Origin: Thermogladius sp023256015
Lineage (GTDB): Archaea > Thermoproteota > Thermoprotei_A > Sulfolobales > Desulfurococcaceae
Direction of reading: 5' to 3'
Length of the DNA: 64,000 nucleotides
NCBI RefSeq assembly: GCF_051131135.1
Contig: NZ_CP151274.1
Span: 1,054,001-1,118,000 of the forward strand
Part shown: one piece after another, positions 51,126-59,270 of the stretch
Layout: each line of letters opens with the position of its first letter
Numbering within the stretch: position 1 is the stretch's first letter
Notes under the pieces: model-generated
The model's database searches: none
What the model was told of the DNA's origin: nothing
Seen by the model: only the letters and a program-made list of their open reading frames with translations
Program-made: the position numbers and the translations under genes

Positions 51126-51955
51126 GCGGGAAGGGTGCCGGTCTCTGGACTCTTAGCATAGTCATAGGCTTGCTGTTCGCCGCCTTCTTCATCTACGTAG
51201 CGTACGACATCGTGAGCAAGGGGCTCTCGAACTGGCAGCAATGGATCATCTCGCGGCCGTTCATAGCCCTGGGTAGGGACTTCTGGTTCGTCGTCGCCGG
51301 GATACTCTGGGTGATCGGTACAATAATATTCTTCATGGAGGTCTCCGGCGACACTATCGACAGGAACTTCAGGATAGTCAAGAACAACGTGAAGTGGGAC
51401 GCAGTAGACGTCACCGTGACGGCTCTCTCCGCAGCTATCTACGGCGGCTCGCTGGCCGCTACAGGCGGTATCCCGATAATCCCCGGCTTCACGTGGTTGA
51501 GGCCGGGCAACGCCCTCGCACCGCTCTTCGGCATGCTCTTCGGCGTACCCGGCGCGCTCGGGACTGCAATAGGCAACTTTATAGCGGACGCGCTCACAGG
51601 CTACCTCAGCATCGGCAGTATCGGCGGGTTCATAGGCAACTTCATGATAGCCTACCTACCGTACAAGTTCATGAAAGACCACAGCTTCAGGAGCCCGAGG
51701 AGCATAATAGAGTACTACATATGGGGCGCCGTCATAGGGAGCATCTACGTAGCGTTGTACATATCCTGGTGGCTCGACGCCCTAGAGCCGGTGATAGGGC
51801 TGCCGAGACCGCTGATATGGGGTTGGTTCGCCCCCTGGGTCATATTCAACGACGCCATCGTGACGTCGACCATAACACCCATACTAGGCTACCTACTGTA
51901 CCCCCCGATCAAGATGAGGGGCCTCTACTGGAAGGACAGGGTCGGCCTACCTTAA
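51122..51955 (+). CDS. ECF transporter substrate-binding (S) component
   Basis: 277 residues, about eight spans: an N-terminal pair plus a six-helix S-component core. VTVTALSAAIYGGSLA followed by LRPGNALAPLFGMLFGVPGALGTAIGNFIAD (quoted in part: PLFGMLFGVPGALGTAIGN) is typical of QueT/ThiW-like S components; the AAIYGG helix resembles the AxxxA contact helix that docks on EcfT. GTG 51122 overlaps the previous gene. The operon context (deaminase, phosphorylase) suggests a purine nucleoside or MTA-like ligand; this is inference. Confidence 0.83.
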   Translation: MSGKGAGLWTLSIVIGLLFAAFFIYVAYDIVSKGLSNWQQWIISRPFIALGRDFWFVVAGILWVIGTIIFFMEVSGDTIDRNFRIVKNNVKWDAVDVTVTALSAAIYGGSLAATGGIPIIPGFTWLRPGNALAPLFGMLFGVPGALGTAIGNFIADALTGYLSIGSIGGFIGNFMIAYLPYKFMKDHSFRSPRSIIEYYIWGAVIGSIYVALYISWWLDALEPVIGLPRPLIWGWFAPWVIFNDAIVTSTITPILGYLLYPPIKMRGLYWKDRVGLP

Positions 51956-51959
51956 ACAC

Positions 51960-51966
51960 ATTTTTT
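51960..51966 (+). terminator. T-tract after S-component gene
   Basis: ATTTTTTC lies five bases after the stop. It may reduce read-through into the amidohydrolase gene, only 33 bases away, or have no effect. Confidence 0.3.
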
Positions 51967-51988
51967 CTCACCTAACCGCATCGTCCCG

Positions 51989-53305
51989 GTGGTGTTTTTG
52001 CTCTACGGGATTAGGGGGAGCGTCCTCACTCTAGACGAGCGAGACCGCTTCCTGGAAGACCACGTCGTCCTAGTGGACGGTGATAGGGGTGTTGTACACG
52101 GCGTGCTACCGTACGAGAAGGCCCTTGAGCACAGGCCCGAGTTCATAGTGGGCGGAAGGCGTTACCTCGTCACGCCAGGGCTGGTAAACACTCACACGCA
52201 CATACCCATGTACGTCTTCAAGGGCACCCCTATTAGGAAGACGGGTTTCGAGTGGCTGAGGCGGGTCTGGGCGATGGAGAGCTGCCTTAAGCCCAGGCAC
52301 GTCTACTACGGGGCTCTCGCCGCGCTAGTCGAGCTCGTGGAAAACGGCGTTGTACTATACGGCGACATGTACTTCTTCGAGGACGAGGTTGCGAAGGCCA
52401 CCAAGGAGGTGGGTTTGAGGGCGTCGCTGAGCCTAGGCGTCATAGAGCTGTTCGAGGGGCCGCCGAAGCACAGTATAGAGGACTCCGTAAGGTTCGCGGC
52501 GAGATACAAGAGCGACGAGCTTGTCAGGGGCATGATAGGGGTCCACGCCCTCTACTCGGTATCCCTCGACTCTGTCGAGAGGGCGGTCGAGGCCTCCCTC
52601 GACCAGGGGGTTAAGATACACATCCACTTCGCAGAGTCGCTGGACGAAGTAAGGTTCGCTAAGGAGAGGTACGGGAAGACGCCGGCGCAGCTGGCCGACG
52701 AGCTGGGCCTGCTCTCGGTGAGGCCCCTCCTGGCCCACGCTGTCTACGTCGACGACAGGGACCTGGAGCTGCTGGCAAGGCGCAGGCCCTACGCGTCGTA
52801 CTGCCCGTTCACGATCATGAGCTGGGGCTCCGGCGTCGCGAGGGTCCTCGAGTACTTCGAGAGAGGCATACCTGTAACGGTCGGCACAGACGGGCCTCTC
52901 ACAGCAGGCGTGATGAGCCCGCTCTTCGAGATGAAAGTAGCGCTGGCCGCACAGGGGAGCAGGTACGCTCGACCGGTGCCGCTGGACGTGTACGCCCTGC
53001 TCAAGAATAGCGTCTGGGAGGGCAGTAGGGCGCTCGGGTGGGAGTACAGCGGTATCGTGCCGGGCGCGCCAGCAGACATAGTCCTCTGGGAGCCCCCGCC
53101 CTGGGTCGACCCCAGCGAGATGTCCCCGACCGACGCGGCTTTCAGCCTCGTCTACGACCACCAGTACTACAGGCCGGCACTGGTAGTCGTTTCGGGGAGA
53201 GCCGTGAACAAAAGCGCGGAGTTTAATAGGCTCAAGCACGTAGTCTTTGAGAAAATCCGCGAAGTTCGCCAAGATTTACTCGAGTGTGGTGGAGTTGAGC
53301 GGTGA
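51989..53305 (+). CDS. Amidohydrolase, MTA/SAH/adenosine deaminase type
   Basis: 438 residues of the metal-dependent amidohydrolase superfamily. Metal and catalytic residues: His69 and His71 (LVNTHTHIP), His213 with Glu216 (HIHFAES), His250 (LLAHAVYVDD) and Asp301 (VGTDGPL). This set is that of 5'-methylthioadenosine/S-adenosylhomocysteine deaminases and related TrzN/AtzA-like enzymes, which remove the 6-amino group of adenine nucleosides. It starts at GTG 51989 or GTG 51992. It lies between the S component and EcfT and overlaps EcfT by 11 bases, which ties the reaction to the imported substrate. Guanine or cytosine deamination is a less likely alternative. Confidence 0.85.
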   Translation: MVFLLYGIRGSVLTLDERDRFLEDHVVLVDGDRGVVHGVLPYEKALEHRPEFIVGGRRYLVTPGLVNTHTHIPMYVFKGTPIRKTGFEWLRRVWAMESCLKPRHVYYGALAALVELVENGVVLYGDMYFFEDEVAKATKEVGLRASLSLGVIELFEGPPKHSIEDSVRFAARYKSDELVRGMIGVHALYSVSLDSVERAVEASLDQGVKIHIHFAESLDEVRFAKERYGKTPAQLADELGLLSVRPLLAHAVYVDDRDLELLARRRPYASYCPFTIMSWGSGVARVLEYFERGIPVTVGTDGPLTAGVMSPLFEMKVALAAQGSRYARPVPLDVYALLKNSVWEGSRALGWEYSGIVPGAPADIVLWEPPPWVDPSEMSPTDAAFSLVYDHQYYRPALVVVSGRAVNKSAEFNRLKHVVFEKIREVRQDLLECGGVER

Positions 53306-54110
53306 GATAGGCCTATACTACGAGGCCGACAGCGTTATACACAGGCTGGACCCGAGAGTAAAGCTGGCCTGGTTTGTACTCGCACTCGCCGCCTCGATCG
53401 CCACCCAGTTCGACGGGAGCGTAGGCGTGTTCGTCTTCATAAGCCTGATCGTGGGGATTGTACTAGCCAGGCTGTCGTTGGCTAGGCTGCTAATAACCAT
53501 AACCTACAGCGTAGTCTTCTTCATAGTCACCATACTCGTGTGGGCGAGCTTCTATCAGAACGTGGGCAGGCCCCTGTTCTACATAGGCTTCGCCAACCTA
53601 TTGGTGACAGACGTCGGTTTACTGGTCGGGACAGGCAAGTTCTTCCTCATAGTAAACCCGATCACAGCCATGCTGCTCTTCTTCTCGACTGTCAAGCCGT
53701 ACGACCTTGTCCAGACATTCGACAAGCTCAGACTGCCGTATAAGGCGGGCTTCACACTCTTCCTCTCGCTGAGGCTGCTGCCGGTCACCTTCAAGGAGCT
53801 CAAGGAGATAATCGATGTCCAGAAGTCCAGGGGTATAGAAGTCGACTCTCCTAACCCGGTGAAGAGGATAGCCTACACCACCCCCGTCTTCGTCCCCCTG
53901 ATAATAAGGATCATGAGCATAACGTGGGAGACCGCTATAACCCTCATGGTTAGGGGCTTCGGCGCGGGTAAGAGGAGCTACATGAAGCCCCTGAACTGGA
54001 GTCGGAAGGACACGATAGCGCTGGTTGTGCTGGCGGCCTTCTACCTCTCTATAATCGCATTGAAGATGGTCGGGTTCTCGACCTACACTTACGTGGAGGG
54101 ATGGAGATGA
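53295..54110 (+). CDS. ecfT: ECF transporter transmembrane protein EcfT
   Basis: 271 residues from TTG 53295. Starts EIGLYYEADSVIHRLDPRVKLAWF, the typical EcfT entry, followed by five or six spans and the coupling helices with the ARG-type motif QKSRGIEVDS and the later VRGFGAGKRSY. EcfT couples the two ATPases to the S component. The frame is open to 53247, but TTG 53295 fits the family N terminus and follows GGTGG. The next gene overlaps the stop. Confidence 0.9.
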   Translation: MSGEIGLYYEADSVIHRLDPRVKLAWFVLALAASIATQFDGSVGVFVFISLIVGIVLARLSLARLLITITYSVVFFIVTILVWASFYQNVGRPLFYIGFANLLVTDVGLLVGTGKFFLIVNPITAMLLFFSTVKPYDLVQTFDKLRLPYKAGFTLFLSLRLLPVTFKELKEIIDVQKSRGIEVDSPNPVKRIAYTTPVFVPLIIRIMSITWETAITLMVRGFGAGKRSYMKPLNWSRKDTIALVVLAAFYLSIIALKMVGFSTYTYVEGWR

Positions 54111-54967
54111 GCGAGCCCGCTGTTGAGATCAAAGACCTGTGGTTCAAGTACTTACTGGCCGAAGACTGGACGCTCAAGAACCTCAACTTAACAGTTGAGA
54201 GAGGGGAGTTCGTCGTCCTAATGGGCCCCTCCGGCTGCGGGAAGTCCACTCTGATGTACATACTTACGGGTATCATTCCTAACATGGTCAAAGGGACTAT
54301 AAAGGGCACGGTGAAGATACTCGGAAAGGACATCCTAAGGCTGCAGCCCCAGGAGATAGTGAGGGATATAGGCTTCGTCTTCCAGAACCCCGACTCGCAG
54401 ATTATCATGCCCTCTGTCCTCGAGGAGGTCATATTTGGGCTCGAGAACCTGGGCCTCCCACCAGACGAGATAAGGGAGAGGGCGGAGGAGATTATAAAGT
54501 ACGTGGGCCTGTGGGAGAAGAAGGACCTCTCGCCGTGGAGCCTGTCGGCCGGGGAGAGGCAGATACTCGCGATAGCTTCCGTGCTGGCTCTCAGGCCGAA
54601 AGTGATGATACTCGACGAGCCGACCTCCATGCTAGACCACAGAGGAACTAAGAGAGTCCTCGACCTGCTCGACAGGTTGAAGAGGGACTACCAGATGACG
54701 ATAGTTGTAGTCGAGCACAGGATCGAGTGGGCTAGCGAGATCGCGGACAAGATCGTGATAATGGACAAGGGGGAGTTTGTAGCTGTGGGCAAGCCTAGCG
54801 AGGTCTTCTCCAACTACGAGTTGGTCAAGAGGGTGGGCGTGAGGCCGCCCATGATCTCCGAGGTCTTCTACAAGCTAATTGACAGGGGGGTCAGAGTAGA
54901 CAGAATACCCGTCACAGCCCGCGAGGCGGTGGAGCTGATCAAGGGCAGGCTGAGCGGGGGGAGGTAG
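54101..54967 (+). CDS. ecfA1: ECF transporter ATPase EcfA (first copy)
   Basis: 288 residues. Walker A GPSGCGKST, Q loop FQNPDSQI, signature LSAGERQILAIAS and Walker B VMILDEPTSMLD. FQNPDSQ is characteristic of ECF/CbiO ATPases. ATG 54101, or ATG 54107 in an ATGA overlap with the ecfT stop. It pairs with the second copy to form the heterodimer. Confidence 0.92.
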   Translation: MEMSEPAVEIKDLWFKYLLAEDWTLKNLNLTVERGEFVVLMGPSGCGKSTLMYILTGIIPNMVKGTIKGTVKILGKDILRLQPQEIVRDIGFVFQNPDSQIIMPSVLEEVIFGLENLGLPPDEIRERAEEIIKYVGLWEKKDLSPWSLSAGERQILAIASVLALRPKVMILDEPTSMLDHRGTKRVLDLLDRLKRDYQMTIVVVEHRIEWASEIADKIVIMDKGEFVAVGKPSEVFSNYELVKRVGVRPPMISEVFYKLIDRGVRVDRIPVTAREAVELIKGRLSGGR

Positions 54968-54968
54968 G

Positions 54969-55787
54969 TTGAGCGAGGTGCTGGTGGAGGCAAAGGGTGT
55001 CTGGTTCAAGTACAACAAGAAGCAGGACTGGGTCTTGAAGGACGTCAACTTCACGGTGAGGAGGGGCGAGTTCGTCGGCGTCATAGGCGAGTCGGGGGCC
55101 GGGAAGACAACGCTCGCCAAGCACTTCAACGGCCTCTTAAAGCCGTGGAGAGGTGAGGTCAGAGTGCTCGGTATGGACACGAGGAGAGTCCCCACCTCGA
55201 GGCTGGCGAGGCACGTGGGCTACGTCTTCCAGAACCCGGACTCGCAGATTTACTCGGCTACCATCAGGGACGAGCTGAGCGTCGGGCTCAAGAAGCTCGG
55301 TTTCAAAACGGAGGAGATCGAGGAGAGGATCAAGTGGGCTCTCGAGGTGGTGGATCTTAGGAAGCCGCTCGACATATCCCCGCACGTCCTCAGCTTCGGC
55401 GAACGGCACAGGCTGGCGATAGCCACAGTACTGGCCCTTAACCCGGACGTCTTCGTACTGGACGAGCCCTTCGCCGGGATCGACTACAAGAGGAGCCTCA
55501 ACCTCCTCGAGATATTCAGGGAGCTGACGAAGAAGGGGCACTCTGTCGTACTAATAGCCCACGACCTCCAGCTGATCGCCGAGCTCGCCGACAGAGTGGT
55601 GTTCATGAGCCAGGGCAGGATAATCAGGGAGGGTACGCCCGAGGAGGTCATCGGGGACGTGGCATTCCTCGAATCCAACGGCTACATACCGTTGCAGGTC
55701 AGCGTGATCGCCTCGAAGCTAGGGCTGGGGAAGGTGGTCAGGGTAGGCGACATGGCGGAGGAGCTCTACAAGAGGATGGCGCCATGA
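54969..55787 (+). CDS. ecfA2: ECF transporter ATPase EcfA (second copy)
   Basis: 272 residues, same family as its neighbour. Walker A GESGAGKTT, Q loop FQNPDSQIY, signature LSFGERHRLAIAT, Walker B VFVLDEPFAGID. TTG 54969 is one base after the ecfA1 stop; the phosphorylase overlaps it by four bases. The pair differ enough to be a true heterodimer, not a recent copy. Confidence 0.92.
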   Translation: MSEVLVEAKGVWFKYNKKQDWVLKDVNFTVRRGEFVGVIGESGAGKTTLAKHFNGLLKPWRGEVRVLGMDTRRVPTSRLARHVGYVFQNPDSQIYSATIRDELSVGLKKLGFKTEEIEERIKWALEVVDLRKPLDISPHVLSFGERHRLAIATVLALNPDVFVLDEPFAGIDYKRSLNLLEIFRELTKKGHSVVLIAHDLQLIAELADRVVFMSQGRIIREGTPEEVIGDVAFLESNGYIPLQVSVIASKLGLGKVVRVGDMAEELYKRMAP

Positions 55788-56515
55788 GCTACTTCAGTAG
55801 ACCTCTACACATACTCGCAAAGCCGGGCGAGGTCGCCGAGAGGGTCGTCACCGTCGGCGACCCTAAGAGGGCCCACCTACTAAAGGACCTCCTCTCAAAC
55901 CCGAGGCTGGTGAACGAGAACAGGGGCTTCTACGTGTACACCGGGGAGTACTCCGGCGTGCCGGTCTCAATAGCCGTCCACGGGGTCGGGGCTGCGTCCG
56001 CCCACATAGTCTTCGAGGAGTTGCGGATGTTGGGCGCCAAGGTAATAACGAGGTTCGGGACAACAGGGGCCTTGGTCGAACAGCTCGACGTGGGGGACGT
56101 AGTCTTAGCCATGGACGCGAGCTACTACAGCGGCGGCATCTACTCCCAGTACTTCCCCGGGAACATATCGCTCAGCGCCACAGCCGACTACGAGCTGCTG
56201 AAGCACGTGGAGGAGAGGTTCGCGAAGAGGGGCGTCAGGTACTACGTCGGCAGCGTAGTCAGCGCGGACAGGTTCTACGTCGACCCCACCGAGTTCGCCC
56301 GGGAGTGGAGGAGCCTGGGCGCCATTAGCGTGGAGATGGAGACCGCGGTCCTATACGTCCTCTCCAAGATCAGGGGGTTCAAGGCTCTCTCGGTACTGCT
56401 AGTGAGTAACAGCCTTGTGAAGGAGACGGGGTACCCCACCGCGGAGGAGCTGAAAAAGTATGCCGTAGAGTACGGGTCGGCCCTCTTAGGGGCGCTGGCG
56501 AGCTTCAGATTCTGA
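55784..56515 (+). CDS. Purine nucleoside phosphorylase, hexameric MTA phosphorylase-like
   Basis: 243 residues of the NP-I family, closely resembling the Sulfolobus 5'-methylthioadenosine phosphorylase: HILAKPGEVAERVVTVGDP, then NENRGFYVYTGEY, then RFGTTGALVEQLDVGD. VEMETAVLY (183-191) holds the ribose-binding Glu. The purine-base site has LLVSNSLVK: Asn209 stands where hexameric PNP and MTA phosphorylase have Asp (VSD). Asn at this position is associated with 6-oxopurine preference in human PNP, which would suit the product of the neighbouring deaminase. ATG 55784 overlaps ecfA2 in an ATGA arrangement. It ends tail to tail over the alcohol dehydrogenase gene by 11 bases. Confidence 0.88.
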   Translation: MSYFSRPLHILAKPGEVAERVVTVGDPKRAHLLKDLLSNPRLVNENRGFYVYTGEYSGVPVSIAVHGVGAASAHIVFEELRMLGAKVITRFGTTGALVEQLDVGDVVLAMDASYYSGGIYSQYFPGNISLSATADYELLKHVEERFAKRGVRYYVGSVVSADRFYVDPTEFAREWRSLGAISVEMETAVLYVLSKIRGFKALSVLLVSNSLVKETGYPTAEELKKYAVEYGSALLGALASFRF

Positions 56516-57494
56516 CCACTACTTTAACCTCCCCCTCGCCCAGGGACTTCTCGAACGCCTTTACGGAGCTTTCTATACCGTCGAACACGCTGGTGATTAC
56601 CGGCTTCACTAGCCCCTTGCTCACGAGCTCGATCGCCTTCCTGAACTCCCTGAAGGTCCCGCACCTCGTCCCCACGATCCTCACCTCCTTGACAACAGCC
56701 CTCGTCAAGTCTACAGTGAACTTCGACCCGGGTGTCGACTTCAAGTGCACGACCCCTCTAGGCCTCGTGATCTCGATCGCTGTGTCCAGCCCCTGCGTCC
56801 CTCCAGTGGCCTCGACTACCATGTCGAAGCCCAGGCCTTCGGGGGTCCTCCTCTTCATGTACTCTCTCACCTCGTCGAGAGCCATCACCGTGAACCCCAT
56901 CTTCTCGAAGTAGTGCGCTTTCGAGCTACCCCTCCTCGCCACGACCACGGGGTCCACCCCCATCCACTTGAGTACCTGGGCAGCGAGTAGGGCGAGGTTG
57001 CCCGTGCCAACTACTGCGACGTTGTCCCCTGGCTCAGGGGGGTACTGGGCGAACGCGTTGAGGACGGCTGCTAGCGGCTCTACCTGCGTCGCCTCCACCG
57101 GGTCGAGCAAGCCCTCTACTACGTGGAGCGCCTGCTCCGGGGCGACGAAGTACTCAGCGAAGCCGCCGTCGAAGTCGATGCCGAGCGTCCTCCTGTATGG
57201 GCAGTGGGTGTACAAGCCCCTTCTACAGTACTCGCACCTGCCGCACGGGAAGTTGATCTCGCTGACTACTAGCCTGCCCTTGAGCCTCCCATCGCTGACG
57301 ACCACCCCAGCCACCTCGTGGCCGGGTATCAGCGGCTTCTTGAACAGAGGGTATGAGCCGGTGTAGAAGGCCTTGTCCGTCCCGCAGATGCCGACCGCAG
57401 AGGTCCTGACCAAGACCCAGCCCGGTCCGGGCTGGGGCTCAGGCACGTCTTCGATGCTCAGCTCTCGCGGGCCCTTTAAGAGGAGGGCCTTCAA
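56505..57494 (-). CDS. Zinc-dependent alcohol/polyol dehydrogenase (MDR family)
   Basis: 329 residues. The catalytic zinc region is GICGTDKAFYTG with GHEVAGVVV. The structural zinc site is complete (CGRCEYCRRGLYTHC). The Rossmann motif is VVGTGNLALLAAQVLKWMG. Substrate is undetermined; the protein resembles short archaeal sorbitol/threonine-dehydrogenase-like members more than ethanol dehydrogenases. TTG 57494 follows a TATATATAAG box, giving a leaderless or nearly leaderless transcript. Confidence 0.88.
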   Translation of the reverse strand: MKALLLKGPRELSIEDVPEPQPGPGWVLVRTSAVGICGTDKAFYTGSYPLFKKPLIPGHEVAGVVVSDGRLKGRLVVSEINFPCGRCEYCRRGLYTHCPYRRTLGIDFDGGFAEYFVAPEQALHVVEGLLDPVEATQVEPLAAVLNAFAQYPPEPGDNVAVVGTGNLALLAAQVLKWMGVDPVVVARRGSSKAHYFEKMGFTVMALDEVREYMKRRTPEGLGFDMVVEATGGTQGLDTAIEITRPRGVVHLKSTPGSKFTVDLTRAVVKEVRIVGTRCGTFREFRKAIELVSKGLVKPVITSVFDGIESSVKAFEKSLGEGEVKVVVRI

Positions 57495-57510
57495 ACGGTT
57501 TCACCTGACA

Positions 57511-57519
57511 TATATATAA
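57511..57519 (-). promoter_or_regulatory. TATA box of MDR dehydrogenase gene
   Basis: On the minus strand CTTATATATA lies about 17-26 bases before TTG 57494. Confidence 0.5.
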
Positions 57520-57676
57520 GTGCTCTTGAGACAATATTATTACCGGACCTACAACTCAGGCTTAGGCCTGTGGATGAGTAGGTCGGGGACGTATTCACCC
57601 ACACGTGTTCCACCCGTGACGGAGTTTTGTCGAATAAACGTGGGCGGGCAGTAGTGCGGCACGACGTACTCGAGTA

Positions 57677-58327
57677 GTGGGCGCCATGGTCGTCGGCCCC
57701 TTCGAGAAGTTCTGGCTCGAGTACGACAAGTGGTACGATGAACACCCCAACATATACAGGTCCGAGCTGTGGGCTGTCGAGCTAGCCTCGCGGGGCGTCC
57801 CTAGGCCCTGGGTGGAGATCGGTGTCGGTAGCGGGAGGTTCGCGGCACCGCTGGGTGTGGACGTCGGCCTAGACCCCTCCGAGAGGTTGCTGGAGCTCGC
57901 CTCCCGACGCGGGGTAAGGGTGGTCAGAGGCCTCGCGGAGTCCACGCCGTTCCCAGACGGGAGCTTTGGAGGGGTCTTCGTGATCATAACCATATGCTTC
58001 CTCGACGAGCCCTTGAAGGCGCTGAGAGAGGCCAGGAGAATACTGAAGCCCGAGGGCAGGCTGGTGGTGGGGTTCATACCCAGCGACAGTCCGTGGGGCA
58101 CTTTCTACAGCCGGCTCAAGGAGAGAGGGCACAAGTTCTACTCGCACGCCAGGTTCTACTCGCTGAGCGAGTTAACCGGGATGCTCGAGCTCTCCGGGTT
58201 CGAGACGGAGCTGCTGGTCTCCACCCTCCGCAGCCCGCCAGGGTCGCCCGAGGTTCTCGAGACGCCCGTTTTAGGCCTAGCACCAGGCGCTAGCTTCCTC
58301 GTGATCAGAGCGCGTGTTGCCCGCTGA
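57677..58327 (+). CDS. Class I SAM-dependent methyltransferase
   Basis: 216 residues. Motif I is WVEIGVGSGRFAAPLGVDVGLDPS, motif II-like GLAESTPFPDGSFGGVFVIIT, and LKPEGRLVVGFIP follows, as in the Methyltransf_11 group. Substrate unknown. GTG 57677 or ATG 57686 may start it. It overlaps the kinase gene by 23 bases tail to tail. Confidence 0.85.
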   Translation: MGAMVVGPFEKFWLEYDKWYDEHPNIYRSELWAVELASRGVPRPWVEIGVGSGRFAAPLGVDVGLDPSERLLELASRRGVRVVRGLAESTPFPDGSFGGVFVIITICFLDEPLKALREARRILKPEGRLVVGFIPSDSPWGTFYSRLKERGHKFYSHARFYSLSELTGMLELSGFETELLVSTLRSPPGSPEVLETPVLGLAPGASFLVIRARVAR

Positions 58328-59270
58328 GCCTGCCTACCGCCTCGATGAACTCCTCGAGCTCCCTCAGGGACCTCGGTAAGTGCCTCGCCCCCACGCCCAG
58401 CGCCTTGTAAGCCCCCATCGCGTTACCGTATAGCAGGGCCTTGTCTAGGTCGAACCCCTCGAGCACCGAGTAGAGCACCCCCGCGTTGAACGCGTCTCCA
58501 GAGCCAGTAGTGTCGACGGCCATTACGTTGAACGCCTTCACGGACACCTTCCTGTCCCCGGCTATCGCCAGCGAGCCTCTCTCCCCCATTTTGAGGAAGA
58601 GGACCTCTGGTTCGAGGCTCTTGTACAGCGCCTCGGCAGCCGACACGGAGGCCGAGCCGACGAGCTCCTCGAGCTCGTCTAGGTTGATGAACGCGTAGGT
58701 GACGCTCTTCTTGAGCTTGAGCAAGAGGCTCCTGTCCCCCTTGTTGAAGCCGCTCAGGTCTAGCCCTGTTACAACGGACTCCCTGCTAGCCCTGGTGAGG
58801 AGCCCCACGAGCGACTCCCCCCTGTCCACGTTGCGGGCCGCGAACCCGTAGGCGAAGACGGCGTCAGCGCTCGACACAGCGCTCTCTATCACCTCGCTAC
58901 TCGGAGTGTTCAGCCTGTTGGCGCCCCTGTACCCGACTATGACCCTGCCTCCCCCCGGCTTGACCAATATGCTCATAACGCCCGTGGGCTCCTCGCGAGT
59001 GGCGGCCACGTACCTTACCCCTACCCCCTCGGTCTCCAAGTCTTTGACCAGCACCACCCCCACCACGTCCTCCCCGACCTTTGCTATCACGCTCGTCCTG
59101 GAGCCCAGCCTCCTCGCAGCCACGGCGAGGTTGCCCGCCACTCCTCCGGGGGCGTAAAGCCCCCTCCTCGCTACGTACGAGACGTCCCTGAACACCAGTT
59201 CGTCCGTGTCGAGGAAGTATATCACGTCGAGGTTGAGGTCGCCGTAGACGAAGACGCGCTTCTCGCTCAA
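58305..59270 (-). CDS. PfkB-family carbohydrate kinase
   Basis: 321 residues of the ribokinase fold. The glycine-rich start VYGDLNLDVIYFLD and GGVAGNLAVAARRLGS bind sugar. The C-terminal AVDTTGSGDAFNAGVLY carries the catalytic Asp and anion hole. Candidates include ribokinase, nucleoside kinase and the ribose-1-phosphate kinase of archaeal nucleoside degradation. TTG 59270 overlaps the BtpA stop by four bases. The nucleoside phosphorylase is only 2 kb away, which favours a pentose- or nucleoside-linked substrate, but this is not proven. Confidence 0.88.
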   Translation of the reverse strand: MSEKRVFVYGDLNLDVIYFLDTDELVFRDVSYVARRGLYAPGGVAGNLAVAARRLGSRTSVIAKVGEDVVGVVLVKDLETEGVGVRYVAATREEPTGVMSILVKPGGGRVIVGYRGANRLNTPSSEVIESAVSSADAVFAYGFAARNVDRGESLVGLLTRASRESVVTGLDLSGFNKGDRSLLLKLKKSVTYAFINLDELEELVGSASVSAAEALYKSLEPEVLFLKMGERGSLAIAGDRKVSVKAFNVMAVDTTGSGDAFNAGVLYSVLEGFDLDKALLYGNAMGAYKALGVGARHLPRSLRELEEFIEAVGRLSGQHAL

